From: DRKI01 sp011051875
GTDB lineage: Bacteria; Desulfobacterota; Desulfobulbia; Desulfobulbales; Desulfobulbaceae
Assembly (NCBI GenBank): GCA_026990385.1
Contig: JALXDL010000047.1
Span: 1-64,000, forward strand
Reading direction: 5' to 3'
DNA length: 64,000 nucleotides
A model generated the notes under the pieces. The model was not told the origin of the DNA, ran no database searches, and worked only from the letters and a program-made list of their open reading frames with translations. Position 1 is the stretch's first letter. Each line of letters opens with the position of its first letter. A program made the translations under genes and the position numbers. Positions 35,276-43,889 of the stretch are shown piece by piece.

Positions 35276-36700
35276 ATGGAAGAGAGACAACGAACCAACC
35301 ACAGGAGAGACACCATGAAACCAAGCGGATCTTTGCCCGATCACCATTCCCCGGTACGGCCGCCGGCAGGATGGACCATGCTGCTGGCGGCCGCCATGGT
35401 CCTGCTTCTGCCGGCCATGCGTGCCAGCGCCGCAGGCCGGGACCTGGCCACGGTGCTGCTCGAGGTGGAGAGAAAGGCGCCGGACCTGCGGGCCGCCACC
35501 GCCGAGACCGCCGTGGAGAAGGCCAATGTCAAGGTGGCGAAAAGCCGGTACTTCGGCGAGCTTGACGCCCTGGCAAAAAACAGTAATTATGATGACAGCC
35601 GCCTCATCAACCCCATCGGTTATCCCGTGGACCTGGGCCCGGACCTCTTTGACAGGAACCAGTTCGGCTACGGCGTCCAGGCCACCCTGCCCCTGGATAT
35701 CAACGGCCTGATCGGCGCCAGGCTGGAGGCGGCCCGTCACCTGAAGCAGGCGGCCGATGCCGGCAGGGGTGATGTCCGGCTGCAGTTGCTGCACACGGCG
35801 GCGGCCTATTACCACGGCATCGAGGGAACCGTGGCCGACGAGGCGGCGCTGGAGAAGCAGATCCATGCCCTGCAGGCCGATATCCGGACCACGGAGGCGG
35901 CCATCGAGGCCCAGCGGGCCATCCCGGTCAAGAAGATGCGGCTGGTGACCGAGCTGGAAGATGTCAGGGGCCGCCTGGCCCGGCTGCGGGGCAGGGAGCA
36001 GCAGTTGCGGGCGGCCTTGGCCGCCCTGATGGCCGCCCGGGACTTTACCGACCCCGTGGCGCCCATACACATCCTGCCCGACCAGCCGGACTGGAATGAG
36101 AAACTGATCGAAGAGCGGCCCGATATCGCGGCCCTGAAGGCGCGTCTGGACGCGGCCAAGGCCGACGAACGGGCCGCGCGGGCCGACCGGTTGCCGCACA
36201 TGGCCGTGAACGGCTCCTGGCTCCGGAACCAGGGCTACAGTGGTGACGGCGATGATACCTGGGCTGTTTCCGTCCGCCTGGGACTGCCCCTCTGGGACGG
36301 CGGCGGCCGGCGGGCCAAGGTCGAAAAATCAGACGCCGGCATCCAGGTCCTGGAGCAGCGCCTGGCCGCCCTGCGCTACCGGGCCCGGTCGGAACTGGTT
36401 GCCGCCCGCGCCGACTGGGATGCCGCCAGGGCGCGTTACAGGGCCGCGGTGGCCTCGGAAAAGGCGGCCGTGGAGACGGCAAGAATCCAGACCAACCGCT
36501 ACCAGGAGGGCCTGATTTCGGCCGATGACCTGGTGAACTCGGAAGCCGCCCTGGCCCAGGCCCGCTCGGCCAGGGCCGTTGCCCTAACCGACTGGTGGCG
36601 GGCCGGTGACAGGATCCGCCTCGCCCTGGGCAAGGAACCAGCTCTCTACCCGGTCAAGGCCGTCAGGACCGCCAGGCGGCAGGATTCGGGTGGCACCTGA
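35276..36700 (+). CDS. TolC-family outer membrane efflux protein
   Basis: A 474-residue protein with a signal segment (MLLAAAMVLLLPAMRASA) and two repeats of the TolC alpha-helical barrel, rich in Ala, Arg and Glu heptads, with a C-terminal half containing VRLGLPLWDGGGRRAKVEKS. It should supply the outer-membrane channel of the preceding ABC exporter. Two starts have good ribosome sites, 35276 (GAGGAGG) and 35315 (AGGAG); the second gives a shorter pre-signal region. The final codons coincide with the end of a small inserted element, so the C-terminus may be altered. Confidence 0.88.
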   Translation: MEERQRTNHRRDTMKPSGSLPDHHSPVRPPAGWTMLLAAAMVLLLPAMRASAAGRDLATVLLEVERKAPDLRAATAETAVEKANVKVAKSRYFGELDALAKNSNYDDSRLINPIGYPVDLGPDLFDRNQFGYGVQATLPLDINGLIGARLEAARHLKQAADAGRGDVRLQLLHTAAAYYHGIEGTVADEAALEKQIHALQADIRTTEAAIEAQRAIPVKKMRLVTELEDVRGRLARLRGREQQLRAALAALMAARDFTDPVAPIHILPDQPDWNEKLIEERPDIAALKARLDAAKADERAARADRLPHMAVNGSWLRNQGYSGDGDDTWAVSVRLGLPLWDGGGRRAKVEKSDAGIQVLEQRLAALRYRARSELVAARADWDAARARYRAAVASEKAAVETARIQTNRYQEGLISADDLVNSEAALAQARSARAVALTDWWRAGDRIRLALGKEPALYPVKAVRTARRQDSGGT

Positions 36701-36938
36701 ATCCTGCACTTCGAAAATAAAGAAAAAATTTTCTTTTGCCGTATCAGCGGATTATGCGAACGTGATCGTTTTTTTCGACTCACTGATCGTGTGAAGGATT
36801 TTTTCTTCATTTTCTCGCCCGCAGGCATTGGCAATTTTACCGAATCTGCTTCGTTATCAAGGGCTTGAAGTATTCGTATACGTCTGCGCCCTTGATGCCT
36901 CGCATCTCCGGCAAAATAGCCAATTGCAGGATTCAGGT
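36695..36938. mobile_element. Small inverted-repeat element (MITE-like) between tolC and mlaE
   Basis: About 244 bases bounded by perfect 14-base inverted ends: ACCTGAATCCTGCA at 36695-36708 and its complement at 36925-36938. The 17-base motif GCAGGATTCrGGTGGCA is also directly repeated at 36679 and 36926 (one mismatch). There is no gene inside and the base composition is more AT-rich than the surroundings. If removed, the tolC frame would run into the second copy and end a few codons later. Confidence 0.6.
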
Positions 36939-36989
36939 GGCAATTCCAGGAAGTAAACAGTATGCCTTGCGCACGCAGGTGACAGCGCC

Positions 36990-38123
36990 ATGAAACAGGC
37001 GCCCAGGTACACGGTCTCTTCTTCGCAGCCGGGCATCCTTGACCTGGCGCTGTCGGGCTGCTGGAAGATCGGCTGCCCGCTGCCGCCCATGGCCGAGATC
37101 CTGGCGCGGATCGACGGCAGCCTGCAGACCGTCCGCATCTCCACCGCCGGCCTGACCGACTGGGATTCGCTGCTCATCGTCTTTCTCAGGCAGATGCTCC
37201 TGCACTGCAGGCAGCACGGCATCGAACCGGACCTGGCCCAGGTCCCCGAAGGGGCGCAACGCCTCCTGCAACTGGCCGACGCGACACCGCAGCAGGGCCT
37301 GGCCCTCGCCACGCCGCGTCCCGGCCTCCGCGCCCGGATCGGCCTGGCAGCCATCCGGGTCTTTGCCGCCGGCCGCGACCTGGCGCGCTTCACCGGCGAG
37401 ATCGTCCTGGAACTGCTGCGCATCCCGGTGGGCAGGTCCTACTTCCCGCCCCGGGATTTCTTTTATTTTCTCCAGGCGACCGGCGCAGAGGCCCTGCCCA
37501 TCGTCTCGCTGATCGCTGTCCTGGTCGGGGTCATTCTCGGCTTTGTCGGCGCCATCCAGCTCGGCATGTTCGGCGCCCAGATCTATGTTGCCAACCTGGT
37601 CGCCCTGTCCATGGTCCTGGAGATGGGGGCCATGATGAGCGGCATCATCATGGCCGGCCGCACCGGCGCCGCCTATGCCGCCCAGCTCGGCACCATGCAG
37701 GTCTCCGAGGAGATCGATGCCCTGCAGACCATGGGCATCAACCCCGTCGGGTTCCTTGTCCTGCCGCGCATCCTGGCCCTGGCCCTGATGCTGCCCCTGC
37801 TCTGCGTCTATGCCGACCTGCTGGGCATTGCCGGCGGCGTCCTCATCGGCGTCTCTATGCTGGATATCTCCCTGGTCGAATACCTTCGCCAGACCCGGGA
37901 GGCCATCACCCTGGCCCAGGTCGGCCAGGGGATAATAAAAAGCATGGTCTACGGCGTACTGGTCGGTTTTTCCGGCTGCTACCACGGCATGCGATGTGGC
38001 CGCAGCGCCTCGGCGGTGGGCGAGTCCACCACCGCGGCCGTGGTGATGGGGATCGTCCTCATCGTGGTGTCCGACGCCGTGCTGACCATCCTTTTCAATA
38101 TCTTCAAGATCGGTGCCCTGTGA
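36990..38123 (+). CDS. mlaE: MlaE-family lipid ABC transporter permease with N-terminal STAS-like domain
   Basis: A 377-residue protein. Residues about 1-110 resemble a STAS domain (DWDSLLIVFLRQMLLHC). From about 150 on it has five or so helices with the MlaE motifs: GVILGFVGAIQLGMFGA, ALSMVLEMGAMMSGIIMAGR and GTMQVSEEIDALQTMGINP. MlaE is the inner-membrane permease of the Mla system, which moves phospholipids between the outer and inner membranes. In E. coli the STAS partner is a separate protein (MlaB); fused forms are common elsewhere. It begins an overlapping operon. Confidence 0.92.
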   Translation: MKQAPRYTVSSSQPGILDLALSGCWKIGCPLPPMAEILARIDGSLQTVRISTAGLTDWDSLLIVFLRQMLLHCRQHGIEPDLAQVPEGAQRLLQLADATPQQGLALATPRPGLRARIGLAAIRVFAAGRDLARFTGEIVLELLRIPVGRSYFPPRDFFYFLQATGAEALPIVSLIAVLVGVILGFVGAIQLGMFGAQIYVANLVALSMVLEMGAMMSGIIMAGRTGAAYAAQLGTMQVSEEIDALQTMGINPVGFLVLPRILALALMLPLLCVYADLLGIAGGVLIGVSMLDISLVEYLRQTREAITLAQVGQGIIKSMVYGVLVGFSGCYHGMRCGRSASAVGESTTAAVVMGIVLIVVSDAVLTILFNIFKIGAL

Positions 38124-38902
38124 ACTCCCCTGTTCCCGGACCGGCGCTGCGCGTGGAGGAGCTGACCATGGCCTACGGCGACACGGTCCTGCAGCGCAAC
38201 ATCAGTTTTACCGTCAACCGGGGAGACATCTTCTTCATCATGGGCGGCTCCGGCTGTGGCAAGTCCACCCTGCTGCGTCACCTCATCGGCCTGAAACGGC
38301 CCGCCGCCGGCAGGGTGCTGTACGGAACAACGGACCTCTGGGCCCTGGATGAACAGCAGCGAACAGCCCTGATGCGACATGCAGGGGTCCTGTACCAGGG
38401 CAATGCCCTGTGGAGTTCCATGACCCTTGCCGAGAACGTGGCCCTGCCGCTGCAGCACGCCACCGACCTGGGACCGTCGCTCATCCGGGAGCTTGTCATG
38501 CTGAAACTCGCCTATGTCGGCCTGGTCGGCTTCGAAGACTACTACCCGGCCGCCCTCTCCGGCGGTATGCGCAAGCGGGCCGCCATTGCCCGCGCCATCG
38601 CCCTGGACCCGGAATTTCTCTTTTTTGACGAGCCCTCGGCCGGCCTGGATCCGGTCAGTGGCCGGCACCTGGACGACCTGCTCCTTGAACTGCGTGACAC
38701 CCTGGGAGCGACGCTGATCATCGTCAGTCATGACCTGGCGTCCATCTATTCCATTGCCACCAACGCCGTCTTCCTGGATGCCCGGGCCGGGACCATGCTG
38801 GCGGCAGGCAACCCCAGGAAGATGCTCGAAACGTCCGACGAGCCCGCGGTGATCGACTTTCTCACCCGGGGAACAGGCAAACGGGAGGTACCCTGCCCAT
38901 GA
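38120..38902 (+). CDS. mlaF: MlaF-family ABC transporter ATPase
   Basis: A 260-residue ATPase. Walker A is GGSGCGKSTLLRH, the signature LSGGMRKRAAIAR, Walker B FLFFDEPSAGLDP and the H-loop IIVSHDLAS. I took the GTG at 38120, which overlaps the mlaE stop (GTGA), since the protein then begins just before strand 1. It powers the MlaE permease. Confidence 0.93.
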   Translation: MNSPVPGPALRVEELTMAYGDTVLQRNISFTVNRGDIFFIMGGSGCGKSTLLRHLIGLKRPAAGRVLYGTTDLWALDEQQRTALMRHAGVLYQGNALWSSMTLAENVALPLQHATDLGPSLIRELVMLKLAYVGLVGFEDYYPAALSGGMRKRAAIARAIALDPEFLFFDEPSAGLDPVSGRHLDDLLLELRDTLGATLIIVSHDLASIYSIATNAVFLDARAGTMLAAGNPRKMLETSDEPAVIDFLTRGTGKREVPCP

Positions 38903-39909
38903 GCAGAAAGGCAGATCCGGTCCTGGTCGGTTCCTTTGTCATTGGCGCGATCCTGCTTGCCGTCGGGGGCATCATGGTCATCGGCGGCCTGCGGCTCAAC
39001 CAGGAGAGCTACCGCTGTGTCCTCTACTTCAGAGGCTCCCTGCGCGGACTCGACGTAGGCGCGCCCGTGACCTACCGCGGCGTGAACATCGGACGCGTGG
39101 CCGCCATCAACATCACCTTTGACCGCAGGAAGATGCAATACCGGATCCCGGTGTACGTCGATATCACCGGCAAGGGCAGCCGGATCAGCACCCGCTATCG
39201 CGAGCGGGGATTCACCAGTGCGGACGACTTCTTCAAGTCCCTGATCCGCAGGGGCCTGCAGGCCAGGCTCAAGATGGAGAGCCTGGTAACCGGCAAACTC
39301 TACATCGAATTCGCCTTTGCCCCGGAGACCGCCCCGGCCAGGGTCATCCGGCAGGACGGCTACCTGGAGATCCCCACGGTGCCGTCGGACCTGGAACAAC
39401 TGACCCAGGCCATGGAGGAACTGCCGCTGAAGGAACTGGCAACCACCGCCCTGTCCGCCCTCGAGGGCATCGACAGGCTGGTCAACAGCCCTGACCTGGA
39501 ACAGGGCCTGGCCTCGTTCAACACCACCATGCGCCACGTTGATTCCCTGGTGACCGACACCAACAGGCGGCTGGACACCCTGCAACCCGAGCTCAGCCGT
39601 CTGCTTGCCGATATCTCCGATCTCGCGGCCACGGCCAACGTGCTGCTGGCCCGGACCGGCAAGGATCTCACGCCGGCGGTCCGCGACCTGCGGCAGACCC
39701 TGGCCTCCATCAACAGGGCGGCAGGCACCCTTGACCAGACCCTGGCCTCCCTGAACACGGTGATGGCCACCAACCGGGAGCTGCCCTACGAACTGCGCCA
39801 GAGCCTGGTCGAGGTGCGCCGCGCGGCCCGGGCCATGCGGGATCTTGCCCGCTACCTGCGCCGCCACCCCAACGCTCTGTTGACCGGACCCGGGGAGGAC
39901 AGGCCATGA
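38899..39909 (+). CDS. mlaD: MlaD-family substrate-binding protein (MCE domain)
   Basis: A 336-residue protein with one N-terminal membrane anchor (VGSFVIGAILLAVGGIMVIGG) and an MCE domain (about 40-130: FRGSLRGLDVGAPVTYRGVNIGRV, then LVTGKLYIEFAFAP). The long helical C-terminal region (about 165-320), heavy in Leu/Arg/Ala heptads, may form a needle-like tube as in PqiB/LetB. It overlaps mlaF by four bases. Confidence 0.92.
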   Translation: MSRKADPVLVGSFVIGAILLAVGGIMVIGGLRLNQESYRCVLYFRGSLRGLDVGAPVTYRGVNIGRVAAINITFDRRKMQYRIPVYVDITGKGSRISTRYRERGFTSADDFFKSLIRRGLQARLKMESLVTGKLYIEFAFAPETAPARVIRQDGYLEIPTVPSDLEQLTQAMEELPLKELATTALSALEGIDRLVNSPDLEQGLASFNTTMRHVDSLVTDTNRRLDTLQPELSRLLADISDLAATANVLLARTGKDLTPAVRDLRQTLASINRAAGTLDQTLASLNTVMATNRELPYELRQSLVEVRRAARAMRDLARYLRRHPNALLTGPGEDRP

Positions 39910-40589
39910 AGGGAATCCCGATCCTGCTCTTCCTGCTGACCCTTTCCGGCTGCATCTGCAACACGGCCCCGGTGCACCAGTACCTGCTGGAGGACATGGT
40001 GACGCCCGCCACCGCAACAGGTGCCACCCCCCGCCTCCGGGGGATGATCGTGATCGGCCCGGTCTCCCTCGCCGCGGAGCTGGACTCACTCTCCATTGTC
40101 ACCCGGCCCGGGCCGATGGAGATCAGGTCATCCTCCACCCGCCTCTGGGCCGCGCCCCTTGACGAGCAGATGGCGGCCGTGATCAGCAGGGAGCTGTCCA
40201 GCCTCCTGCACAGTGACAGGATCACGGTCTACCCGGGCCCGCGTTTCGCGTCCCCCAGGTACCAGGTCGAGCTGGCCGTTGACCGGTTCGACGGCATGCC
40301 GGGCCGGGAGTTCACCTGCCGCCTGAGATGGAGCATCAGCGACCTGGAAGAGGGCAGGATGGTCCGCACCGGGCGCTTTGCCCTCACCCTGCCGGTGCAG
40401 GGAACGACCTACCGGGACTACGTGGCCGCCGCCTCCACCGCCCTGGCCCGCCTGAGCAGGAAGACCCTGGCCCCGGCCCTAGTCGCGCTCGCCGGCCCAC
40501 ACGTCCGGCAGGCACCGCACCAGCCGACATGCAAGAGAGAAGAAGGGAGAACAGATGAAGAAAAAAACGTACAAAAAGACGCTCTATGA
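39906..40589 (+). CDS. ABC-type transport auxiliary lipoprotein (PqiC/DUF330-like)
   Basis: A 227-residue lipoprotein with lipobox LTLSGC (Cys at about 16). The core has VIGPVSLAAELDSLSIVTR and a YQVELAVDRFDG strand, as in the ABC_trans_aux family that partners MCE systems. It completes the Mla-type operon. Its last 12 codons overlap the start of ppk2 by 35 bases, so the true end may be co-translational with ppk2. The ribosome site of ppk2 lies inside it. Confidence 0.8.
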   Translation: MKGIPILLFLLTLSGCICNTAPVHQYLLEDMVTPATATGATPRLRGMIVIGPVSLAAELDSLSIVTRPGPMEIRSSSTRLWAAPLDEQMAAVISRELSSLLHSDRITVYPGPRFASPRYQVELAVDRFDGMPGREFTCRLRWSISDLEEGRMVRTGRFALTLPVQGTTYRDYVAAASTALARLSRKTLAPALVALAGPHVRQAPHQPTCKREEGRTDEEKNVQKDAL

Positions 40590-41313
40590 GCTGCAGGTGC
40601 AGCTTGTCCGTTTCCAGAAGCACGTGATCGACAACAATCTCCAGGTCTGCATCATCCTGGAAGGCAGGGACGCCGCCGGCAAGGACGGGACCATCAAGCG
40701 GTTCACCGAGCATCTCAGCCCCAGGGAGGCCCGCATCGTCGCCCTGGGCAAGCCGTCCAGCGAAGACGCCATCTCCTGGTACTTTCAGCGCTTTGTCCCG
40801 CACCTGCCCCGTGGCCAGGAGATCGTGTTCTTCAACCGGAGCTGGTACAACCGGGCCGGGGTGGAAAAGGTGATGGGGTTCTGTACAGCCAAAGAACACC
40901 GGATGTTCATGGAGGAGGTGGAGAGTTTCGAGCAGATGCTGACCCATTCCGGCATCGTTCTCTGCAAGTATTACCTCGATATCACCAGGAAAGAGCAGAA
41001 GAAACGGCTGCAGGCCCGGAAAAAGGATCCCCTCAAGCAGTGGAAGCTGAGCCCGGTGGACAGCCAGGCCCAGAAGTACTGGCAGGCCTATTCAAAGGCA
41101 AGGGACGAGATGTTTGCCAGGACCTCCTTTGTCTTTGCGCCATGGCACGTCATCCACACCGATGACAAGAAGACGGCCAGGATCAATATCATCAAGCACT
41201 TCCTGGGCACGGTGGAGTATCCGGGCAAGGACGAGAAACTGGTTGTCGCCGATCACCAGGTGGTCTGTACCGTGGACCCGGCGTGCTACGAAAAGGGCAT
41301 GATCGCGCCCTGA
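40555..41313 (+). CDS. ppk2: Polyphosphate kinase 2 family protein
   Basis: A 252-residue PPK2 (class I). Motifs are Walker A EGRDAAGKDGTIKRF and Walker B FNRSWYNRAGVEKVMGF, separated by the DxxS/T-containing lid region; the DITRKEQKKRL and WKLSPVD parts are also family-typical. PPK2 transfers phosphate between polyphosphate and nucleoside diphosphates, usually to make GTP or ATP. It overlaps the lipoprotein gene and could be a passenger in the Mla operon. The ATG at 40555 is preceded by GAAGGGAG. Confidence 0.95.
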   Translation: MKKKTYKKTLYELQVQLVRFQKHVIDNNLQVCIILEGRDAAGKDGTIKRFTEHLSPREARIVALGKPSSEDAISWYFQRFVPHLPRGQEIVFFNRSWYNRAGVEKVMGFCTAKEHRMFMEEVESFEQMLTHSGIVLCKYYLDITRKEQKKRLQARKKDPLKQWKLSPVDSQAQKYWQAYSKARDEMFARTSFVFAPWHVIHTDDKKTARINIIKHFLGTVEYPGKDEKLVVADHQVVCTVDPACYEKGMIAP

Positions 41314-41420
41314 GCCAGACCTCGTTAAACAGTATGACTATCCTATTTGTAACATGTCGATATATCACGATATTACATGGTAATTGAACATAAGACGGTC
41401 TGAGTTTTCAGGTATCGAGT

Positions 41421-41460
41421 TGCCAGTTTTCAGTTGTTGACTACTGAAAACTGACAACAG
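41421..41460. repeat. Imperfect hairpin after ppk2
   Basis: Arms of about 16 bases with one mismatch, based on CAGTTTTCAGT and ACTGAAAACTG, enclose an 8-base loop. It lies about 110 bases downstream of ppk2 and could form a bidirectional stop signal, but no T-run follows. The remaining sequence from 41314 to 41473 shows nothing else. Confidence 0.6.
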
Positions 41461-41473
41461 GAGCATTACGTAC

Positions 41474-41708
41474 ATGGCGCAGAGCGCCTGGTGAGGTGTT
41501 GCACCGCAGAGCGGTGCAACAAGAGCAACCACCCTCCAGGTTCTTTCCCTGAACCCCGGGCGTCACCTCAACCTCGTGACACCGCTCATTTCCCACCTCG
41601 TGACACCGCTCTGCGGTGTCACGTTGGTTGTGCCCGCTCTGCGGGCATGGATGATTATGTGCCAAGTCGCAGAACGTATACCGTTTGTACACAATGCACC
41701 ACAGGTGT
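41474..41708 (+). repeat. Multi-hairpin intergenic repeat, copy 1
   Basis: About 235 bases that recur at 47244-47756. It is a string of small hairpins, each with an AGA or TCT three-base loop: GGCGC/GCGCC (41476-41488), GTTGCACCGC/GCGGTGCAAC (10 bp), GTGACACCGC/GCGGTGTCAC (10 bp) and TGCCCGC/GCGGGCA (7 bp). It also carries two units of a 24-base tandem motif (CTCGTGACACCGCTCATTT...). No gene is present. Confidence 0.85.
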
Positions 41709-41890
41709 TTTGTCCAAAAATACAACCATATTTCTTGGTGTTTTACGAGGTCTGTGAGCAGGTGTTACACGCTTGCTGATCCTGTCTCCTGCGGGCCAGC
41801 GCCTGCACCAAGTCACCTTCCCGGGCCGCCAGCCGGGGAATGGAACAGAAAAACCATTGGCCGGTTTTCCTGCCCCCTTCATGACACATC

Positions 41891-42595
41891 TCAACTGGCC
41901 AGCCAGGGGCGCGCCACAAAGTAGATACCCAGGCAGCCGATCAGGATCCCTGCCCCTTTGCGAAACCAGGCGCCCCCCTGTTGAAACGAGGAGTTGGCCA
42001 GTATCCGCCTGACCGTGGCCGCCGAACTGCCGGCGATGACGATGGGCGTGCAGTGGCCGAGGGCGAACAGGGTCAACAGGAGCAGGCCGGTGGCGATCTT
42101 TTCCTGGATGGTGATGATGGCCAGGATCGGGGCGATAAAGCCAAAGGTGCAGGACCCGGACAGGATGCCATAGGCCAGGCCGAGAACAAAGGCCCCTTTC
42201 AGGCCGTGCAGGTGAAAGCGGCCCAGGGTGTTGGGCATGTGGCACCTGGCAATGCCCAGCATGTCGATGGCCACCCAGATCAGGATTCCCCCCAGCAGCA
42301 GGGTCCAGTAGGGGCCCACGTCTCCCAGCATCCGGCCCAGCAGCAGGCAGATGACCCCGACAATGGCAATGGTGATGAACAGCCCCAGGGTGAAGAACAG
42401 GGCATAGGGCACGGCCTTTTTTCCTTCGAGCAGGGAGCGCTGCCCGCCCACGTAGCCAACGATCAGGGGGATCGAGGCCATGTGACAGGGGGAAAACAGG
42501 ACGCTGACCACGCCCCAGGCAAAACAGCCAAAGGCGGCAATGGCCAGGCCACCGCTCATCCAGCCGTTGATGGTGAGAAAAACCTGGCCAAGCAT
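41891..42595 (-). CDS. CcdA/DsbD-type thiol-electron membrane transporter
   Basis: A 234-residue protein with six membrane helices of the CcdA (DsbD transmembrane) fold. The functional Cys pair can be seen as LFSPCHMASIPLIVGYV (helix 1) and LSGSCTFGFIAPILAI (helix 4), in place of the usual CxxP. It passes electrons from cytoplasmic thioredoxin to the periplasm. The thioredoxin gene directly upstream on the same strand (3-base gap) is the likely acceptor. It belongs to a minus-strand block with TauE/SafE and FmdE-like genes. Confidence 0.87.
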   Translation of the reverse strand: MLGQVFLTINGWMSGGLAIAAFGCFAWGVVSVLFSPCHMASIPLIVGYVGGQRSLLEGKKAVPYALFFTLGLFITIAIVGVICLLLGRMLGDVGPYWTLLLGGILIWVAIDMLGIARCHMPNTLGRFHLHGLKGAFVLGLAYGILSGSCTFGFIAPILAIITIQEKIATGLLLLTLFALGHCTPIVIAGSSAATVRRILANSSFQQGGAWFRKGAGILIGCLGIYFVARPWLAS

Positions 42596-42598
42596 GGT

Positions 42599-42982
42599 TC
42601 ATTCCTTGCGGGATAAAAGTCTGTTCAACTGCTCTCGGCAGCTTTTCTCGTCGAGAAAGCCGACGTGGCGCCAGACTTCCTTGCCGGTGGCGTCGAAAAA
42701 GATCTGGGTGGGAATGACCCGGATCCCGAATTCCCTTGCCGCGCCATGATCCCTGGTCACGTCGATGAACACCACCGCGGCCCTGCCCTGGTACTGTTTT
42801 TTCAGGCTGGCCAGGACAGGCTCCATCAACTTGCAGGGCACGCAACTGGTGGCGCCGAGGTCCACCATGGTCACCGTGTCCCTGACCGGTACCTGGCTGT
42901 CATTGGCCAGGACCGGCCAGCCAACCGTACAGACGCAGACCAAGACCAGGGCTCCGGCCATCAACATCTTGTCAATTTTCAT
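42599..42982 (-). CDS. Periplasmic thioredoxin-fold protein
   Basis: A 127-residue protein with a signal peptide (MKIDKMLMAGALVLVCVCTVG) and the active site TSCVPCKLMEPVL (CxxC as CVPC). The cis-Pro loop VIPTQIFFDATG is present. With CcdA next to it, it is probably reduced from the cytoplasm and in turn reduces periplasmic disulfides or persulfides. The ATG at 42982 has GGAGGA upstream; I rejected an upstream ATG because the signal peptide starts here. Confidence 0.88.
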   Translation of the reverse strand: MKIDKMLMAGALVLVCVCTVGWPVLANDSQVPVRDTVTMVDLGATSCVPCKLMEPVLASLKKQYQGRAAVVFIDVTRDHGAAREFGIRVIPTQIFFDATGKEVWRHVGFLDEKSCREQLNRLLSRKE

Positions 42983-43094
42983 TCTTCCTCCTTCTCCCTC
43001 GGGATGTCTTCGGTTGGCCGCCGTTTCCCGGCGGCCTTTCGCGGGTGTTCCGGGATGAGTCACGTGAAAGTGACTGTTGTCATCGGGAAACGGT

Positions 43095-43841
43095 TTACAA
43101 CATGAAAATCATCTTGACCGCCAGCAACAGGAGCAGGACACCGAGCAGCCGCTTGACCGTGGCGGCCTGCATCTTCAGGTGCATGAAATGGGTACCGGCA
43201 TACCCGCCCGCCCAGGCGGCCAGGGCGGCCGGGACCAGCAGCGACCAGTCGGCAGTGCCCATGATCGCGTAGGAGACGAAGGCGATCAGCGAGGAAAACG
43301 GCACCACAAAGGCAGTTATGGCCGCCACCTTCTTGGGATTGAACCCCAAGAGGATCATCAGGGGCGAGATCAGGCTGCCGCCGCCCACGCCGAGCAGACC
43401 GGAAAGGTACCCGGCCACGCCGCCGATCAGGGCCGGCAGGACAATCGGCCGGTCTTGCCGGAACTGGCCCGCGTACCTGGAGCCCTTGAAAAAGATCATC
43501 ATGATCCCGCAAAAGAACAGGAAGAGGATGAACACGACCAGGACCACGGTCCGGGAGATGAACGTGGTCGACCAGGCACCCAGCGGCGCCAGCAGAGACG
43601 AGCTGATGATGATGGGGATCCCCATCCTGAAGTCGAGCCGCCTGTTGCGGATGTTGGAGTAGCTCGCCCCGGCCATGGACAGGGTGTTGACAAAGAGCCC
43701 GGTCGGCTTGGCCGTACCCAGCGGAATCCCGTACCAGTGCAGGACCGGGACCAGGGCGATGGCCGATCCTACCCCGCCCAGGGCAAAGAGAAAACTCAAG
43801 CCAAAGGACAGGACGGTAACGATCAACGTGGTTTCGTTCAT
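43095..43841 (-). CDS. TauE/SafE family anion transporter
   Basis: A 248-residue protein of about eight membrane helices. The repeat pattern LSFLFALGGVGSAIALVPVL and YLSGLLGVGGGSLISPLMI (GxGGG motif in each half) is typical of TauE/SafE/DUF81 exporters of sulfite, sulfonates or related sulfur anions. Substrate not known. It is encoded with CcdA/Trx and an FmdE-like protein, which fits sulfur metabolism. Confidence 0.88.
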   Translation of the reverse strand: MNETTLIVTVLSFGLSFLFALGGVGSAIALVPVLHWYGIPLGTAKPTGLFVNTLSMAGASYSNIRNRRLDFRMGIPIIISSSLLAPLGAWSTTFISRTVVLVVFILFLFFCGIMMIFFKGSRYAGQFRQDRPIVLPALIGGVAGYLSGLLGVGGGSLISPLMILLGFNPKKVAAITAFVVPFSSLIAFVSYAIMGTADWSLLVPAALAAWAGGYAGTHFMHLKMQAATVKRLLGVLLLLLAVKMIFML

Positions 43842-43889
43842 GGAGTACCCCCAGGGTCCCGGCCCGGTGAAACGGACCGGGAGACCATC

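Noticed and set aside
41655..42845. A 396-residue frame overlapping ccdA and the thioredoxin gene
   Set aside because: It is a shifted reading of ccdA and thioredoxin sequence with Pro/Arg/Gly-rich, non-domain composition.
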